From JACCTH01 sp035281645 (lineage in GTDB: Bacteria; Actinomycetota; Acidimicrobiia; Spongiisociales; ZC4RG35), in contig DATEDN010000066.1 of assembly GCA_035281645.1 (NCBI GenBank), positions 35,220 through 99,219 of the forward strand: DNA of 64,000 bases. Direction: 5' to 3'. Under the pieces are notes generated by a model. The model did not search any database. It worked only from the letters and a program-made list of their open reading frames with translations, and was not told the DNA's origin. Every line of letters starts with the position of its first letter. Within the stretch, counting starts at the first letter, position 1. This document shows, piece by piece, positions 1 through 8,556 of the stretch. The position numbers and the translations under genes were made by a program.

Positions 1-1
1 T

Positions 2-196
2 CAGCTCGAAGGTGGAGAGCTAGTCGGTCGCCTTCCTTGGGCAGCCCTATTCGGGTTCGCAGATGTCATGGCGGTTATGGCAACAGCCATCTGGCTCGCA
101 CATCGGCATCTGCGTAAGAGAGAACGAAATAGTCGCTCGCCCGCCGTCAACCGGAGAACAGCCTCTACGAGCTTGATTCAACGGCCGCTCGGCTGA
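2..196 (+). CDS. 3' end of a membrane protein (partial, 5' end outside window)
   Basis: Frame 2 is open from the window edge to a TGA at 194-196. The 64 visible residues contain one hydrophobic stretch (roughly residues 13-34, rich in Ala, Val, Met and Phe) followed by a strongly basic tail beginning HRHLRKRER, the pattern of a last transmembrane helix with a positive cytoplasmic end. No family can be named from so little, and the reading rests only on the hydrophobic/basic pattern and the open frame. Confidence 0.4.
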   Translation, partial: QLEGGELVGRLPWAALFGFADVMAVMATAIWLAHRHLRKRERNSRSPAVNRRTASTSLIQRPLG

Positions 197-294
197 AGGA
201 TTGGTCAGTCGGCTGGGGATGGGCATAACTGGCTCTATGGCCAGCTTTTCCACGGTGTTACGGTGGCGATAGGAAAGGGTTTGATAAAGACTCC

Positions 295-720
295 ATGGCA
301 GAACTCAAGACCAAGGTCACAGACGCAAGCGTTGAAGACTTCATCCACAGCGTGGAGAACGACACCCGGCGCCGGGATGCCCTCGAGCTTCTCAAGATCT
401 ATAAGCGGGTTACCGGAATGGAGCCCAAGATGTGGGGCCCGAGCATCGTTGGCTTCGGCGTATACCACTACAAGTCGGAGCGCAGCTCACAAGAGGGCGA
501 CTGGCCGCTGGCCAGTTTTTCCCCGCGCAAGCAAAACCTGACTCTCTACGTCTACCCCCGCAACTTCCCGGATCTGCTGAAGGACCTGGGCAAACACACC
601 ACCAGCGTTGGCTGTCTCTACGTCAACAAGCTGGCTGACGTCGACACCAAAGTCTTGGAGAAACTGATCGCCGCCAGCTTCAAGCGGGCCAAGGAGCAGT
701 ACGCCAATAGGAGCTCGTAA
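295..720 (+). CDS. DUF1801 domain protein
   Basis: A 141-residue soluble protein of the YdhG/DUF1801 type. Visible family hallmarks are the N-terminal helix (SVEDFIHSVEN), the segment EPKMWGPSIVGFGVYHYKS near residues 43-61, and a central core ending in the YPRNFPDLL segment. These small proteins are common in actinobacteria and have no established reaction. The ATG at 295 is preceded by only a weak purine stretch. A second DUF1801-type protein of a different subgroup lies at 14045-14524. The gene is followed after 34 nt by an ABM-domain gene on the same strand. Confidence 0.85.
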   Translation: MAELKTKVTDASVEDFIHSVENDTRRRDALELLKIYKRVTGMEPKMWGPSIVGFGVYHYKSERSSQEGDWPLASFSPRKQNLTLYVYPRNFPDLLKDLGKHTTSVGCLYVNKLADVDTKVLEKLIAASFKRAKEQYANRSS

Positions 721-754
721 CACCTTTGAGGCGCAGGGAAGGAGGCCTAGAGCA

Positions 755-1102
755 ATGAGTGAGCTTATGGGCATCGTTCGTTTCAAATTTCATCAGGACA
801 GGGTCGAGGAGTTCAAACGCCTTTCCGCTCAGTGCCTGGAAATCGTCCGGGCCAGGGACTCCGGCACGCTCCAGTACGACACCTATCTAAACGAGGACCA
901 GTCGGAGGCCATCGTCATCGAGCGCTTCAGGGATTCCGAGGCGCTCATCGAGCACAGTGCGAACCTCGCCCACTTAACGCCGGCAATTCTGGAGACGGGC
1001 TTGGTCTCAGGGGAACTCCTCGGTGAACCGAGCGCAGAGCTCAAAGCGAAGATTGGCGACGGCGAAGAACCCCAGCTTTTCACCCCCTACCAGTTGATGT
1101 AG
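755..1102 (+). CDS. Antibiotic biosynthesis monooxygenase (ABM) domain protein
   Basis: A 115-residue single-domain protein of the dimeric alpha/beta-barrel ABM superfamily. It opens with the typical first strand MGIVRFKFHQDRVEEFKRL, continues with a helix and the strand SGTLQYDTYLNEDQSEAIVIERFRD split around residue 50, and has the conserved EHSAN..HL region near residues 70-78. Relatives include small cofactor-free oxygenases, heme-degrading proteins and many of unknown substrate. The ribosome site AGGAGG at 740-745 supports the ATG at 755. It probably shares a transcript with the DUF1801 gene. Confidence 0.85.
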   Translation: MSELMGIVRFKFHQDRVEEFKRLSAQCLEIVRARDSGTLQYDTYLNEDQSEAIVIERFRDSEALIEHSANLAHLTPAILETGLVSGELLGEPSAELKAKIGDGEEPQLFTPYQLM

Positions 1103-1114
1103 ACGGGTGTCGGG

Positions 1115-1717
1115 TCAGGGCGCAGCGTTGGCGCCGGGCGGCCCCTCGAGCACCGTGGGAACGTACTCGAGGAGTTGGATCTTGTCGTCAAATGTCTGGT
1201 GGGAAACCAGCTCGAGGGCGACGTCGGGATAGCCGTCATAGATACGGTCGCGGCCGGTGCTCCCGGTGATGACCGGGAAGACCCCAACTCGGAAGCGGTC
1301 CACGAGGCCGGCTTTCAGGAGCGAGCGGCACAAACTGATGCTGCCGAGGGTGTGCAACGGACTGGTGCCGTCGCGCTTCATCGCTCTCACCGTCTCCACA
1401 GCATCCCCAGCGACCAGCCGGGTGTTGGCCCACGACAACGGCTCCTTGAGCGTCGAGGAGAACACCACCTTGGGCTGTTTGGTGACCACGCCCATGGCGG
1501 CGTCTTCCTCGGTGGCGTCATCCGATTTCGCTGCTTGGGCGGCGAATCCCGACATCAGCCGGTAGGTGTTGGCTCCCATGAGAGTCGTGTAGTCCTGTGG
1601 TTGCTGTTGGAGCCAAGTCAAATATTGGGGACCCTCGAGCCCCCACCAACCGGGCCAACCTTCGGCAGCGCCAAATCCGTCCAATGAGGTGATGAAATCC
1701 ACCATCAATTCCGGCAT
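1115..1717 (-). CDS. RibD C-terminal / dihydrofolate-reductase-like protein
   Basis: A 200-residue protein of the RibD_C fold, a family named for the reductase half of RibD, which most stand-alone members do not copy in function. The start carries the strand DFITSLDGF, the middle LMGANTYRLM (NADPH-side motif of the fold) and the C-terminal part the LGSISLCRSLLKAGLVD helix with the following strand. Members are usually annotated as dihydrofolate reductase family proteins of unknown substrate. It converges with the ABM gene 12 nt away. A second RibD_C domain in this window is fused to a cyclase (16941-18074). Confidence 0.85.
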   Translation of the reverse strand: MPELMVDFITSLDGFGAAEGWPGWWGLEGPQYLTWLQQQPQDYTTLMGANTYRLMSGFAAQAAKSDDATEEDAAMGVVTKQPKVVFSSTLKEPLSWANTRLVAGDAVETVRAMKRDGTSPLHTLGSISLCRSLLKAGLVDRFRVGVFPVITGSTGRDRIYDGYPDVALELVSHQTFDDKIQLLEYVPTVLEGPPGANAAP

Positions 1718-1781
1718 TTGTTCTCCTTTGGTCGATCTTGACCATTGCGACAGGTACGACGTGGCGATGGCAACCCGAGCA

Positions 1782-3065
1782 TCATTTCGCTACGCGATCA
1801 GCCAGCGCCTGTCTCCTGCTCTGAGATTCGTGGGCGTCGAGGGATCTCCCTAAGAGGTACCAAGTTTCCATTTTGCCTTTGCCCTTGACCTCGATCGTTC
1901 CCCGCCGCTCCAATTCGAACTCATCCTTGAGCAACTCGTAGGTGGGCCGAGTGACCTGAATCCGACCTGGTGTGCCACCCGACTCCATCCGAGATGCAGT
2001 GTTCACCGCGTCTCCCCATAGGTCGTAGAGGAACTTGTGCCGACCGATGACGCCGGCCACGACCGGCCCCGAGTTGATCCCGATTCGCAGTTGGAAGCCA
2101 AGGTCGCCACAAGGGCCTCCGGGCGCGGTCGAGCCGACCATATCGAGTGCCACCAAGGCAATAGCCCGGGCGTGGTCCGGCCGTGGAATCGGGACCCCGG
2201 CGGCAACCATGTAGGCATCGCCGATGGTTTTGATCTTCTCGAGCCCGTGCCGCTCAGTCAGCGTGTCGAAATGGCTGAAAAGCCGATCGAGCAGTCCGAC
2301 GATCTCGGCAGCCGGCAGATCCTGCGAGCGGGCGGTGAAATCGACCACATCGGCGAACAGCACCGAGGCGGCCGCGAACTGGTCGGCGATGGTACGAGCC
2401 TCGCCTTTGAGTCGGTCGGCGATCGAGGTGGGAAGGATGTTCAGGAGCAGTCCCTCGGACCGCTGCTGTTCTGACCGGAGAGCGGTCAACGCTTCCTCGC
2501 GCTGCCTTGCGAACAGGGCCAGCAATGTGAAGAAGATCGTCCCGCCAACAGTGACGTTCATCGCCAGGAGAAGACCGGAAAACCATTCCGGCAGCGGGGA
2601 AGGGATCCCCAGTGCGATCCCGGCAACCCCCGACGCCAGGAAGATGGTGACGAAGGCGAAGAACCATCGGATGCCGGCCCGCACGCCATCGAAGACCAGG
2701 GCGCCGAGCGGGGCGAGGATGCCCCAAATGCCGGGTGATCCGCCGGGCAGGAAGCCGCCGAGGGCGATCATCGAAATCGTAGGGGCGAGGAGGATGTCCG
2801 CGAGTTGGATGCGCAAGAGTTGACGGAAGTTGCCGTTCCTGGCGAAGAGAGCGATGGACCCGATTGAGATCACCGCGTAGAGCAACGCCAACGAGCCCGA
2901 CCAGGCGCCGAATGCAAGATACAGGCCGGCCCAGAGGAAAGAGATCGGCAGGATTAGGACCGCGATCCGGACAAGAAGTGCCTTGCGGTGGCGCGTATCG
3001 TCGTCGTCGGACGGTTCGGCCCCGATCGTGGCGAGGCGGTCGCCGAGCCCCCTGAGGTACGTCAC
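1782..3065 (-). CDS. Membrane-bound class III adenylate cyclase
   Basis: A 427-residue cyclase starting at GTG 3065. The frame stays open to 3404, but the extra Arg/Pro-rich residues lie over the Rieske end of the upstream gene and look non-coding. Residues about 30-185 form about six transmembrane helices. A short linker leads to a full cyclase homology domain (about 220-410). Metal aspartates are in LFADVVDFT and IGDAYM, the base-selecting Lys is in LEKIKTIGD and its partner Asp in LYDLWGD (the adenylate pair), and the transition-state Asn and Arg are in NTASRME, so the domain should be active. It probably follows the USP-Rieske gene in one transcript (56-nt gap). Confidence 0.9.
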   Translation of the reverse strand: MTYLRGLGDRLATIGAEPSDDDDTRHRKALLVRIAVLILPISFLWAGLYLAFGAWSGSLALLYAVISIGSIALFARNGNFRQLLRIQLADILLAPTISMIALGGFLPGGSPGIWGILAPLGALVFDGVRAGIRWFFAFVTIFLASGVAGIALGIPSPLPEWFSGLLLAMNVTVGGTIFFTLLALFARQREEALTALRSEQQRSEGLLLNILPTSIADRLKGEARTIADQFAAASVLFADVVDFTARSQDLPAAEIVGLLDRLFSHFDTLTERHGLEKIKTIGDAYMVAAGVPIPRPDHARAIALVALDMVGSTAPGGPCGDLGFQLRIGINSGPVVAGVIGRHKFLYDLWGDAVNTASRMESGGTPGRIQVTRPTYELLKDEFELERRGTIEVKGKGKMETWYLLGRSLDAHESQSRRQALADRVAK

Positions 3066-3121
3066 CGCACGAGGATACGTCGATGTGGGGGGCAGACTCG
3101 CTGCGGTATGCGCGGACCTCC

Positions 3122-4132
3122 TCAGGCTTCGAGTGGGGGGAGTGGCCTGGCAGCGGGGCCGTTGATCACAGCCCCGGCGTAGTCGTATCGGGAGCCGTGG
3201 CACGGGCAGTCCCAGGTTCGGGCACGGCTGTTCCAGCCGACCACACAGCCCATATGGGTGCAACGAGCCGAAAGTAGGTAGGTCGAACCGTCTTCGTGGA
3301 GGTAGGCCGCCACCCTCTCTCCTTCCACCTCCACCACGGCGCCTTCGCCGGGACGGAGGTCGAAGAATTGGCGACCCACGGTCTTGGCGATGAGCACGTC
3401 GCATGGGGCTTCGTGCGCCACCCGGTTGGGGACCACTCGTTGGATGTAGCGCCGAGATCCGGTCATTCCCTTGCTGCCAACCACCACCAGGTCGTGATCG
3501 CCGGCGGCCTTCGAGATCTTGGCCGATGGGTTGCCCTTGGCCACGATGAGATTCATCTCCTCGCCACCGAGACGAGCGGCAGTATCGCGAAGGACGATGT
3601 CCCCAATCAGTGGGTCTCCCACGAACATCAGGCTGACCGCGGCTCCGAGTGCTTGCGCCAGGGCATGACCGTGACGCGCGGCCTGATGGGCGGTTAGAGA
3701 TCCGTCGGTGCCAATCAAGACCTTTCGGTAGCTGGGCGGCCGATTCTGAGGATCGCTTGTCCTCACCACCAAGATGTCGATCGGGGTGTTATGAGCCACC
3801 TGATCGGGAATACCCCCCATCGCGAACCGACTCCCCGACCCTATCCCGTGGTCGCCGATAACCAGAAGGTCGGCTAGCCGCTCGGTGGCGGCCGTCATGA
3901 TCGATTGGGCGATCTCACCCTGTTGTTGGGCACCTTCGGCTTCGACCCCTGCCCTCCGCGCTCGCTCCGCCGCTTCCTCCAGGATCTTGGCGCTGGCTAG
4001 CGAGTCGTCACCGACGTGGACGAGGGTAAGACTTGCCCCAAGTTGATTGGCGAGACTGGCAGCGACTTCCTCGGCCACCGCCGAGGTCGCCGTCCCATGG
4101 GCCCCGACCAGGATGCGGCGATAGGCGCTCAA
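3122..4132 (-). CDS. Tandem universal stress protein fused to a Rieske [2Fe-2S] domain
   Basis: A 336-residue fusion. The TTG at 4132 overlaps the stop of the upstream membrane gene (TTGA), and the protein then begins at once with the USP strand SAYRRILVGAHG. Residues about 1-130 and 138-262 are two USP domains. Each ends in a nucleotide-loop-like segment (IGDHGIGSGSRF and VGSKGMTGSRRYI), and the second has GTDGS after its first strand. Residues about 265-336 are a complete Rieske domain with both ligand pairs, CTHMGC near residue 291 and CPCHGS near residue 308. USP domains bind ATP and mark stress responses, while Rieske centres carry one electron, so a redox-sensing stress protein is plausible but inferred. 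Confidence 0.88.
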   Translation of the reverse strand: MSAYRRILVGAHGTATSAVAEEVAASLANQLGASLTLVHVGDDSLASAKILEEAAERARRAGVEAEGAQQQGEIAQSIMTAATERLADLLVIGDHGIGSGSRFAMGGIPDQVAHNTPIDILVVRTSDPQNRPPSYRKVLIGTDGSLTAHQAARHGHALAQALGAAVSLMFVGDPLIGDIVLRDTAARLGGEEMNLIVAKGNPSAKISKAAGDHDLVVVGSKGMTGSRRYIQRVVPNRVAHEAPCDVLIAKTVGRQFFDLRPGEGAVVEVEGERVAAYLHEDGSTYLLSARCTHMGCVVGWNSRARTWDCPCHGSRYDYAGAVINGPAARPLPPLEA

Positions 4133-4596
4133 AAGGGCTTCATCACCATCAAATAGACGATAAAAAGCAAGGCAACCACTCCGCTCCCCGCCGTGAGGAT
4201 CGGGTTGCCTGAGTTCAGCACCCGGGCGAAGTCGTCGCCGGTAACCGTGGTTCCGCTCCCCATCAGCTCCAGGACCATTCGGACGCGCCGGAAATGTCCA
4301 CGAGCCATGGGAAACATCAGGATTCCGACGCCGATCAGCAAGCCGAGCGAGACCCAGATCCAACCCCGCGAGAACCACCTGCCCTGAATCCCGGCACCGA
4401 TCCCGCCCACCAGCAGCACCAGAGTCGAGATGTAGAAGGCATTCACCGTGGCGGCGCTGAGCTGGAGGATCCCCGAAACCTGCTGCGGATCACGTATGCG
4501 ACGCATGAGCACGGTCGCTGCCATGGAGGTCCCGTGAGCAGCCGCGAAGCCCACCACACCGACCAGATGAATGAAAACCCACCAGCCATAGCTCAT
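4129..4596 (-). CDS. DUF2269-like integral membrane protein
   Basis: About 155 residues with four hydrophobic segments: the N-terminal helix after MSYGWW, a second near residues 47-68, a third near 75-92, and a C-terminal helix ending MVMKPF. The early WVFIHLVGVVGFAAAHG stretch resembles DUF2269/predicted membrane proteins with conserved His residues. The ATG at 4596 was chosen because it begins at the helix; the frame could also start at 4632. Its stop overlaps the TTG of the USP-Rieske gene by 4 nt, so the two are translationally coupled and the fusion may act at the membrane with this protein (inference). Confidence 0.75.
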   Translation of the reverse strand: MSYGWWVFIHLVGVVGFAAAHGTSMAATVLMRRIRDPQQVSGILQLSAATVNAFYISTLVLLVGGIGAGIQGRWFSRGWIWVSLGLLIGVGILMFPMARGHFRRVRMVLELMGSGTTVTGDDFARVLNSGNPILTAGSGVVALLFIVYLMVMKPF

Positions 4597-4665
4597 GGCG
4601 ACGAGTTTTCTACGGATGACGAGGGCGGTCAACCAACGAACGCCGTGGCGGAGGGTGGACCGCTG

Positions 4666-5534
4666 CTAACTGGAGGATTGATACCAAGTGGCGGTAGATG
4701 TCGGCAGGAACCCGACACCTTGATAGAGAGCGCCGGCGGCGTCGGTGTCGTATGAGATCTTGACCCGCTGGGCGCCTCTCTTGAAGAGGCGATCGATTCC
4801 GGCAGTCAGCATCGCTCGTGCGAGACCTCGCCGTTGGAACTCCTCTTCGACTCTGACGGGTTCGACGAGACCCACCTTTGTGGTCGGGTCAAACCAGTAC
4901 AGCGAGTAGCCGGCGACCACCCCATCGGTGGTCTCGACCGCGAGATCGAGCTCCGGGTCGTAAAGGGAACACTGGGCGAGTCGCTGCGCCACCCCGTCCC
5001 CATTTCGACGGCGCAGCGGATGCAGGGTGTCCCGACGCTGAGTCCGATCGACCAGTACGAAGCCAGCAGTAGAGCTGATACGGCCGGCCGATCGGCAGCA
5101 TCCATCCAGCCGGTGGAGTCTCGGCCGCCGGCAGTAAGCCCGGCTCGCTGGGCTAGCTCTGTGAAGGCTCGATCATCGTCGCTCACCGGCACTTCGAACC
5201 TGGTGTCCACGTGCCTTATGGCATGCTCCAACGCCCGAGTCCACACCAGGTCCGGGGGCGGCCCTGGCGCCCCGGGGACGATGACCGGGTCGCATTGCCA
5301 GGCCTGATCGATCCAGCTCGTCAGCAGGACTCCGGCAACGGGCCCTCCATAGTCGACCCAGAAGAGCTTCTCGGCTTTGTCAGACCGCCGCGGCAGGCGC
5401 CACCACCACTGCACATCGGCGGCTTCCCATAGGCCGGCCTGATGGTGAGCGAGACGAGCTCGCTGCAACAAGTTCGTCGCCAGCATCACTTCTTCAAACT
5501 CGACTGCTCTGACCTCTCGCACCGGCACATCCAA
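4666..5534 (-). pseudogene. GNAT acetyltransferase, interrupted by a frameshift
   Basis: Two overlapping frames together give one GNAT protein of about 290 residues. The first half starts at 5534 (MDVPVREVRAVEFEE) and reads well to about DRPAVSALL. The second half becomes sensible from GFVLVDRTQRRDTLHP onward, contains the acetyl-CoA loop EFQRRGLARAM and ends in the usual YQGVGF segment. The switch lies near 5055-5075. The span is 869 nt, one short of a multiple of three, which fits a single missing base. It may be a genuine pseudogene, or an assembly or sequencing error that would restore an intact two-domain acetyltransferase. Confidence 0.8.
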
Positions 5535-5572
5535 CCCTCAAGCGCCCCAGTCGAAAAGGTGGGTGAGCGAGG

Positions 5573-6811
5573 TCAGCCCAACGACTGCTCGGCTCCAGCA
5601 TGGGCGATGTGAGAGAGTTGACGCCAGATCAGGATGAGCGTGACCGCCGAGCCGATGCCGGCGAACCAGAAGGGCCCAGTGACGCCCCATCTGCCGGCGA
5701 CAAACCCACCCAATGCCGCACCCGCCACTAGTCCCCCATAGGATCCCAGTTGGTTGATGCTGCTGACTCGTCCCAGGAAGTCGGCAGGCACGGCTCGCTG
5801 GCGAATCGTGGTGGTCGTGGTTCCCCAGATCGAGTTATGGGCCCCGAACAGGAAGAGGATGGCCATCCCCACCCACGGCGTGGTAGTGGTTGCCAGGGTC
5901 AAGTGGGTGAGGCATTCGACTACCAGACCTATCCGCATGATGTCGGCCAGGCTGAACCGCGACTCCAGGGCCCCATAGGCGGCGGCTCCGAGGAGCCCTC
6001 CAATCGCACCGGCCGTGATCATCAGCCCGTAGCCCACTTCGCCGACCTGGAGGCGGTCGATTGCGATCAGAACTAGGACGGACCAAGCGGCACCAAAAGT
6101 GATATTGAAGACGAAGACCGTCACCGCCATGGTGCGAAGCGGGGCGTGGTTCCAGAGCCAGCGCAATCCTTCCCTGAGGTCGCGCCCGAGGTGCGAGGGC
6201 TCACCTGAGTTCACCGATGGTGTTCGCGCGATCCGAGAGGCAAGCACTGCCCCCAGAGCCGTGCACATTGCCTGAGCACCAAACGGCACGGCCATCCCGA
6301 CTGCGAACAAGAAGGCCCCGATCGGCGGTCCCACTAGCTGGTTGGCGGTGATGAATCCGGATACGGTTCGGGCGTTCGCCACTCCGAGGTCTCTCTCCGC
6401 CACAACCATGGGGAGGAGCGTCGCCTTGGTGATGTCAGCGAAGACTTCGGCGATACCCAAAATGAAGAGCGTTGTCAGAACGACGACCACGTTGGCTTTT
6501 CCGCTGGCGATGATCACCGTGAAGGTGGCGACCACCAAAGCTCGCAAGGCGTTGACCACGATGGCAATCCGCCTTCGGTTGAGTCGATCGGCCAGGACTC
6601 CCACGTACAGACCGATTACCAGGTAAGGGAGGCGTTGGACGAGAAGGGCCATGGCCACGAGCCCGGGATCGCTGGTCTGGGCCGCCATTAGAAGCGGTCC
6701 TACTGCCACCGCGATGCCGTCGCCGATGTTGGTGGCCCAGGAGGCGGCGAAGAGCCATCGAAAGTCCCGCCCGAGACGACTGGGAGCTATGGCTTCGACG
6801 ATTCGACCCAC
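5573..6811 (-). CDS. MFS transporter (EntS/tetracycline-exporter-like)
   Basis: A 412-residue major facilitator protein with about twelve transmembrane segments. The cytoplasmic loop motif VGVLADRLNRRRIAIV lies between helices 2 and 3 (residues 74-89), and the conserved GWxxG-like region is replaced by the DUF/MFS_3 pattern LLMAAQTSDPGLVAMALLVQRLP. Members of this group (enterobactin exporter EntS, macrolide efflux) expel small molecules; the substrate here is unknown. The start MGRIVEAIAPSRLGRDFRWL matches the family's cytoplasmic N terminus. It is divergent from the DUF488 gene with 68 nt between. Confidence 0.9.
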   Translation of the reverse strand: MGRIVEAIAPSRLGRDFRWLFAASWATNIGDGIAVAVGPLLMAAQTSDPGLVAMALLVQRLPYLVIGLYVGVLADRLNRRRIAIVVNALRALVVATFTVIIASGKANVVVVLTTLFILGIAEVFADITKATLLPMVVAERDLGVANARTVSGFITANQLVGPPIGAFLFAVGMAVPFGAQAMCTALGAVLASRIARTPSVNSGEPSHLGRDLREGLRWLWNHAPLRTMAVTVFVFNITFGAAWSVLVLIAIDRLQVGEVGYGLMITAGAIGGLLGAAAYGALESRFSLADIMRIGLVVECLTHLTLATTTTPWVGMAILFLFGAHNSIWGTTTTTIRQRAVPADFLGRVSSINQLGSYGGLVAGAALGGFVAGRWGVTGPFWFAGIGSAVTLILIWRQLSHIAHAGAEQSLG

Positions 6812-6879
6812 AACCGCTGCACGCCAACGATGGGCAAAACCCTGGCTGGTGATGAATAGCGGGGCTGGTTTGAGATTAT

Positions 6880-7251
6880 GTGGGGTCTGTGCCCTTCTCC
6901 ATCCATCGCATCTATGAGAAGAAGGTCCCCCCGGGGCAAAGGATCCTGGTCGATCGGCTCTGGCCCCGCGGGGTGAAAAAGAGCGAGGCGGGCCTCGACG
7001 AGTGGCTGAAGGAGTCCGCCCCCAGCACGAAACTGCGCCGGTGGTATGGGCACGCGCCCGCCAAATACGAGGAGTTCGCGCGCCGCTATCGCGCCGAGCT
7101 GGCTCGCCCCCCTGCCGCCGCTGCCGTGGAACATCTCTTGGACCTTGCCCGCCATGGCGAGGTGGTTTTGGTCACGGCGACGCGGGACATCGACCACTCC
7201 GGGGCGCGGGTCCTGCTCGAACATCTCACCCTTGTGAGCGAAGCATCTTGA
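6880..7251 (+). CDS. DUF488 family protein
   Basis: A 123-residue DUF488 protein of the YeaO type. It shows all the family's landmark segments: RILVDRLWPRGVKK (residues 21-34), a central WYGHAP and FARRYRAEL, then LLDLARHGEVVLVTATRD (79-96). No reaction is established; the family often sits near stress or regulatory genes. Starts at GTG 6880 or GTG 6889 are both possible. The gene stands alone between a divergent MFS gene and a VOC gene that follows after 66 nt with its own strong ribosome site. Confidence 0.88.
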   Translation: MGSVPFSIHRIYEKKVPPGQRILVDRLWPRGVKKSEAGLDEWLKESAPSTKLRRWYGHAPAKYEEFARRYRAELARPPAAAAVEHLLDLARHGEVVLVTATRDIDHSGARVLLEHLTLVSEAS

Positions 7252-7317
7252 CCATTCACAGAGCCCCTTCGAGAACGTCGGGGGTGGCTTAACCTGGCAT
7301 CACGCAAGGAGGGAAAG

Positions 7318-7755
7318 ATGGCTCGGGTAAGCACCTACCTCAACTTCGCAAACCAGACTGAAGAGGCGTTCAACTTTTACAAATCGATCTTCGGCACCGA
7401 TTTCGTGGGGGACATTTCTCGGATGGGAGATGCCCCACCCCAGCCGGGTGGGCCGGAGCTGAGCGAGGCTGATAAGAACCTGATCATGCACATCCAGCTC
7501 CCGATCGTCGACAATTACATGCTGCACGGGACCGATGCCCCCGAGTCGATGGGATTCACTGTCGATCAGGGCAACAACGTTTACATCATGCTCGAGCTCG
7601 ACAGTCGCCGCGACGCCGACCGCTATTTCGCCGCACTAAGCGAGGGCGCCACCATCGAGATGAACCTCGGTGAGCAATTCTGGGGCGACTACTTCGGCTC
7701 ACTGATGGATAAGTACGGGGTGCGCTGGATGTTCAACACCTCGGCCAAGGAGTAG
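7318..7755 (+). CDS. VOC family protein (PhnB-like)
   Basis: A 145-residue VOC-fold protein of the PhnB/3-demethylubiquinone-methyltransferase-like subgroup. It begins ARVSTYLNFANQTEEAFNFYKSIF split into the typical strand and helix, has the loop NLIMHIQLPI near residue 58, and ends with WGDYFGSLMDKYGVRW, the standard C-terminal motif of this subgroup. The substrate is unknown and the usual metal ligands are only partly conserved. An excellent ribosome site AAGGAGGG at 7305-7312 fixes the ATG at 7318. The next VOC gene begins 24 nt downstream. Confidence 0.9.
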   Translation: MARVSTYLNFANQTEEAFNFYKSIFGTDFVGDISRMGDAPPQPGGPELSEADKNLIMHIQLPIVDNYMLHGTDAPESMGFTVDQGNNVYIMLELDSRRDADRYFAALSEGATIEMNLGEQFWGDYFGSLMDKYGVRWMFNTSAKE

Positions 7756-7778
7756 TGGATCCCAGCTCCGGCCCTGAG

Positions 7779-8495
7779 ATGACAACGAGGCTTGCCAACC
7801 TCCGCTTCGACGCCAACGACTCCGTTTCCCTCGCCATGTTCTGGGCGCGCGCCCTCGGTTGGGATTTGGGACGGGAGTTCCGTGAGGAGATGTACGTACT
7901 GCCAACCGATGGCACTCCCTTCAAGCTCGCCTTCCGCCAGGTTCGGGAACCGAAGACCACGAAGAATCCGATCCATCTCGATTTGGTCAGCGAATCCGTC
8001 GACCACCAGCGCGAGATCGTCGACCGCTTGACTTCGCTCGGCGCCCGGCCCATCGACATCGGGCAAGGCCCCGATGCCGAGCACGTGGTGCTCGGTGATC
8101 CCGAAGGCAACGAGTTCTGCATCGTCCTGCGCGGGGAGTTTCTGGCGGACACCGAATTCCTCGGAGCAGTCGTCTTCGAGCCCGCGAATCCAGCCACCGG
8201 TTACTTCTGGGGAGAAGCGATCGGTTGGCCCGTGGTCTACGACCAAGACGGCGATGTTGCGATCCGTGCTCCAAACGGTCGGGGACCATTCATCACCTTT
8301 GGGCCTCCTGGGGAGGTGGCAGCCGGAATGAGTCGTCTCCATCTCGATCTCCGGACGGATGATGGAGAGGAAACCGCGATCGATCGCTTGACAGCCCTCG
8401 GTGCCAGCAGGGTCGATCGCAGTCAAGAAGGCCCTCCCAGACTGCAATTGGCGGATCCCGACGGAAATGAGTTCGCCGTTCTCAGCGGGCAATGA
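7779..8495 (+). CDS. Two-domain VOC (glyoxalase-like) protein
   Basis: About 238 residues from ATG 7779 (MTTRLANLRFDAND); a GTG at 7755 would add eight residues and overlap the upstream stop. It contains two VOC modules, about residues 1-120 and 122-238. Each ends with the family's signature: LGDPEGNEFCIVL in the first and LADPDGNEFAVLS in the second. The paired His/Glu ligands (HLDLVSE, HLDLRTD and the final Glu of each module) suggest metal-binding capacity. Similar proteins are annotated glyoxalase/bleomycin resistance; the substrate is unknown. It precedes the flavin hydroxylase by about 60 nt on the same strand. Confidence 0.88.
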   Translation: MTTRLANLRFDANDSVSLAMFWARALGWDLGREFREEMYVLPTDGTPFKLAFRQVREPKTTKNPIHLDLVSESVDHQREIVDRLTSLGARPIDIGQGPDAEHVVLGDPEGNEFCIVLRGEFLADTEFLGAVVFEPANPATGYFWGEAIGWPVVYDQDGDVAIRAPNGRGPFITFGPPGEVAAGMSRLHLDLRTDDGEETAIDRLTALGASRVDRSQEGPPRLQLADPDGNEFAVLSGQ

Positions 8496-8545
8496 GGCTT
8501 GGCGCCAACGCAATCGGGCGCGATCGGACTCCAGCCAATCGTACC

Positions 8546-8554
8546 GGGGAGGAG
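8546..8554 (+). promoter_or_regulatory. Shine-Dalgarno site fixing a TTG start
   Basis: GGGGAGGAG lies just upstream of TTG 8557 and selects this codon as the start of the flavin monooxygenase. The frame is open further upstream, but those residues overlap the end of the VOC gene and carry no family features. Confidence 0.7.
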
Positions 8555-8556
8555 CG

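Noticed and set aside
3066..3404. N-terminal extension of the membrane cyclase
   Set aside because: Arg/Pro-rich and low complexity, overlaps the Rieske end of the neighbouring gene on the same strand, and has no family similarity; GTG 3065 gives a normal start.
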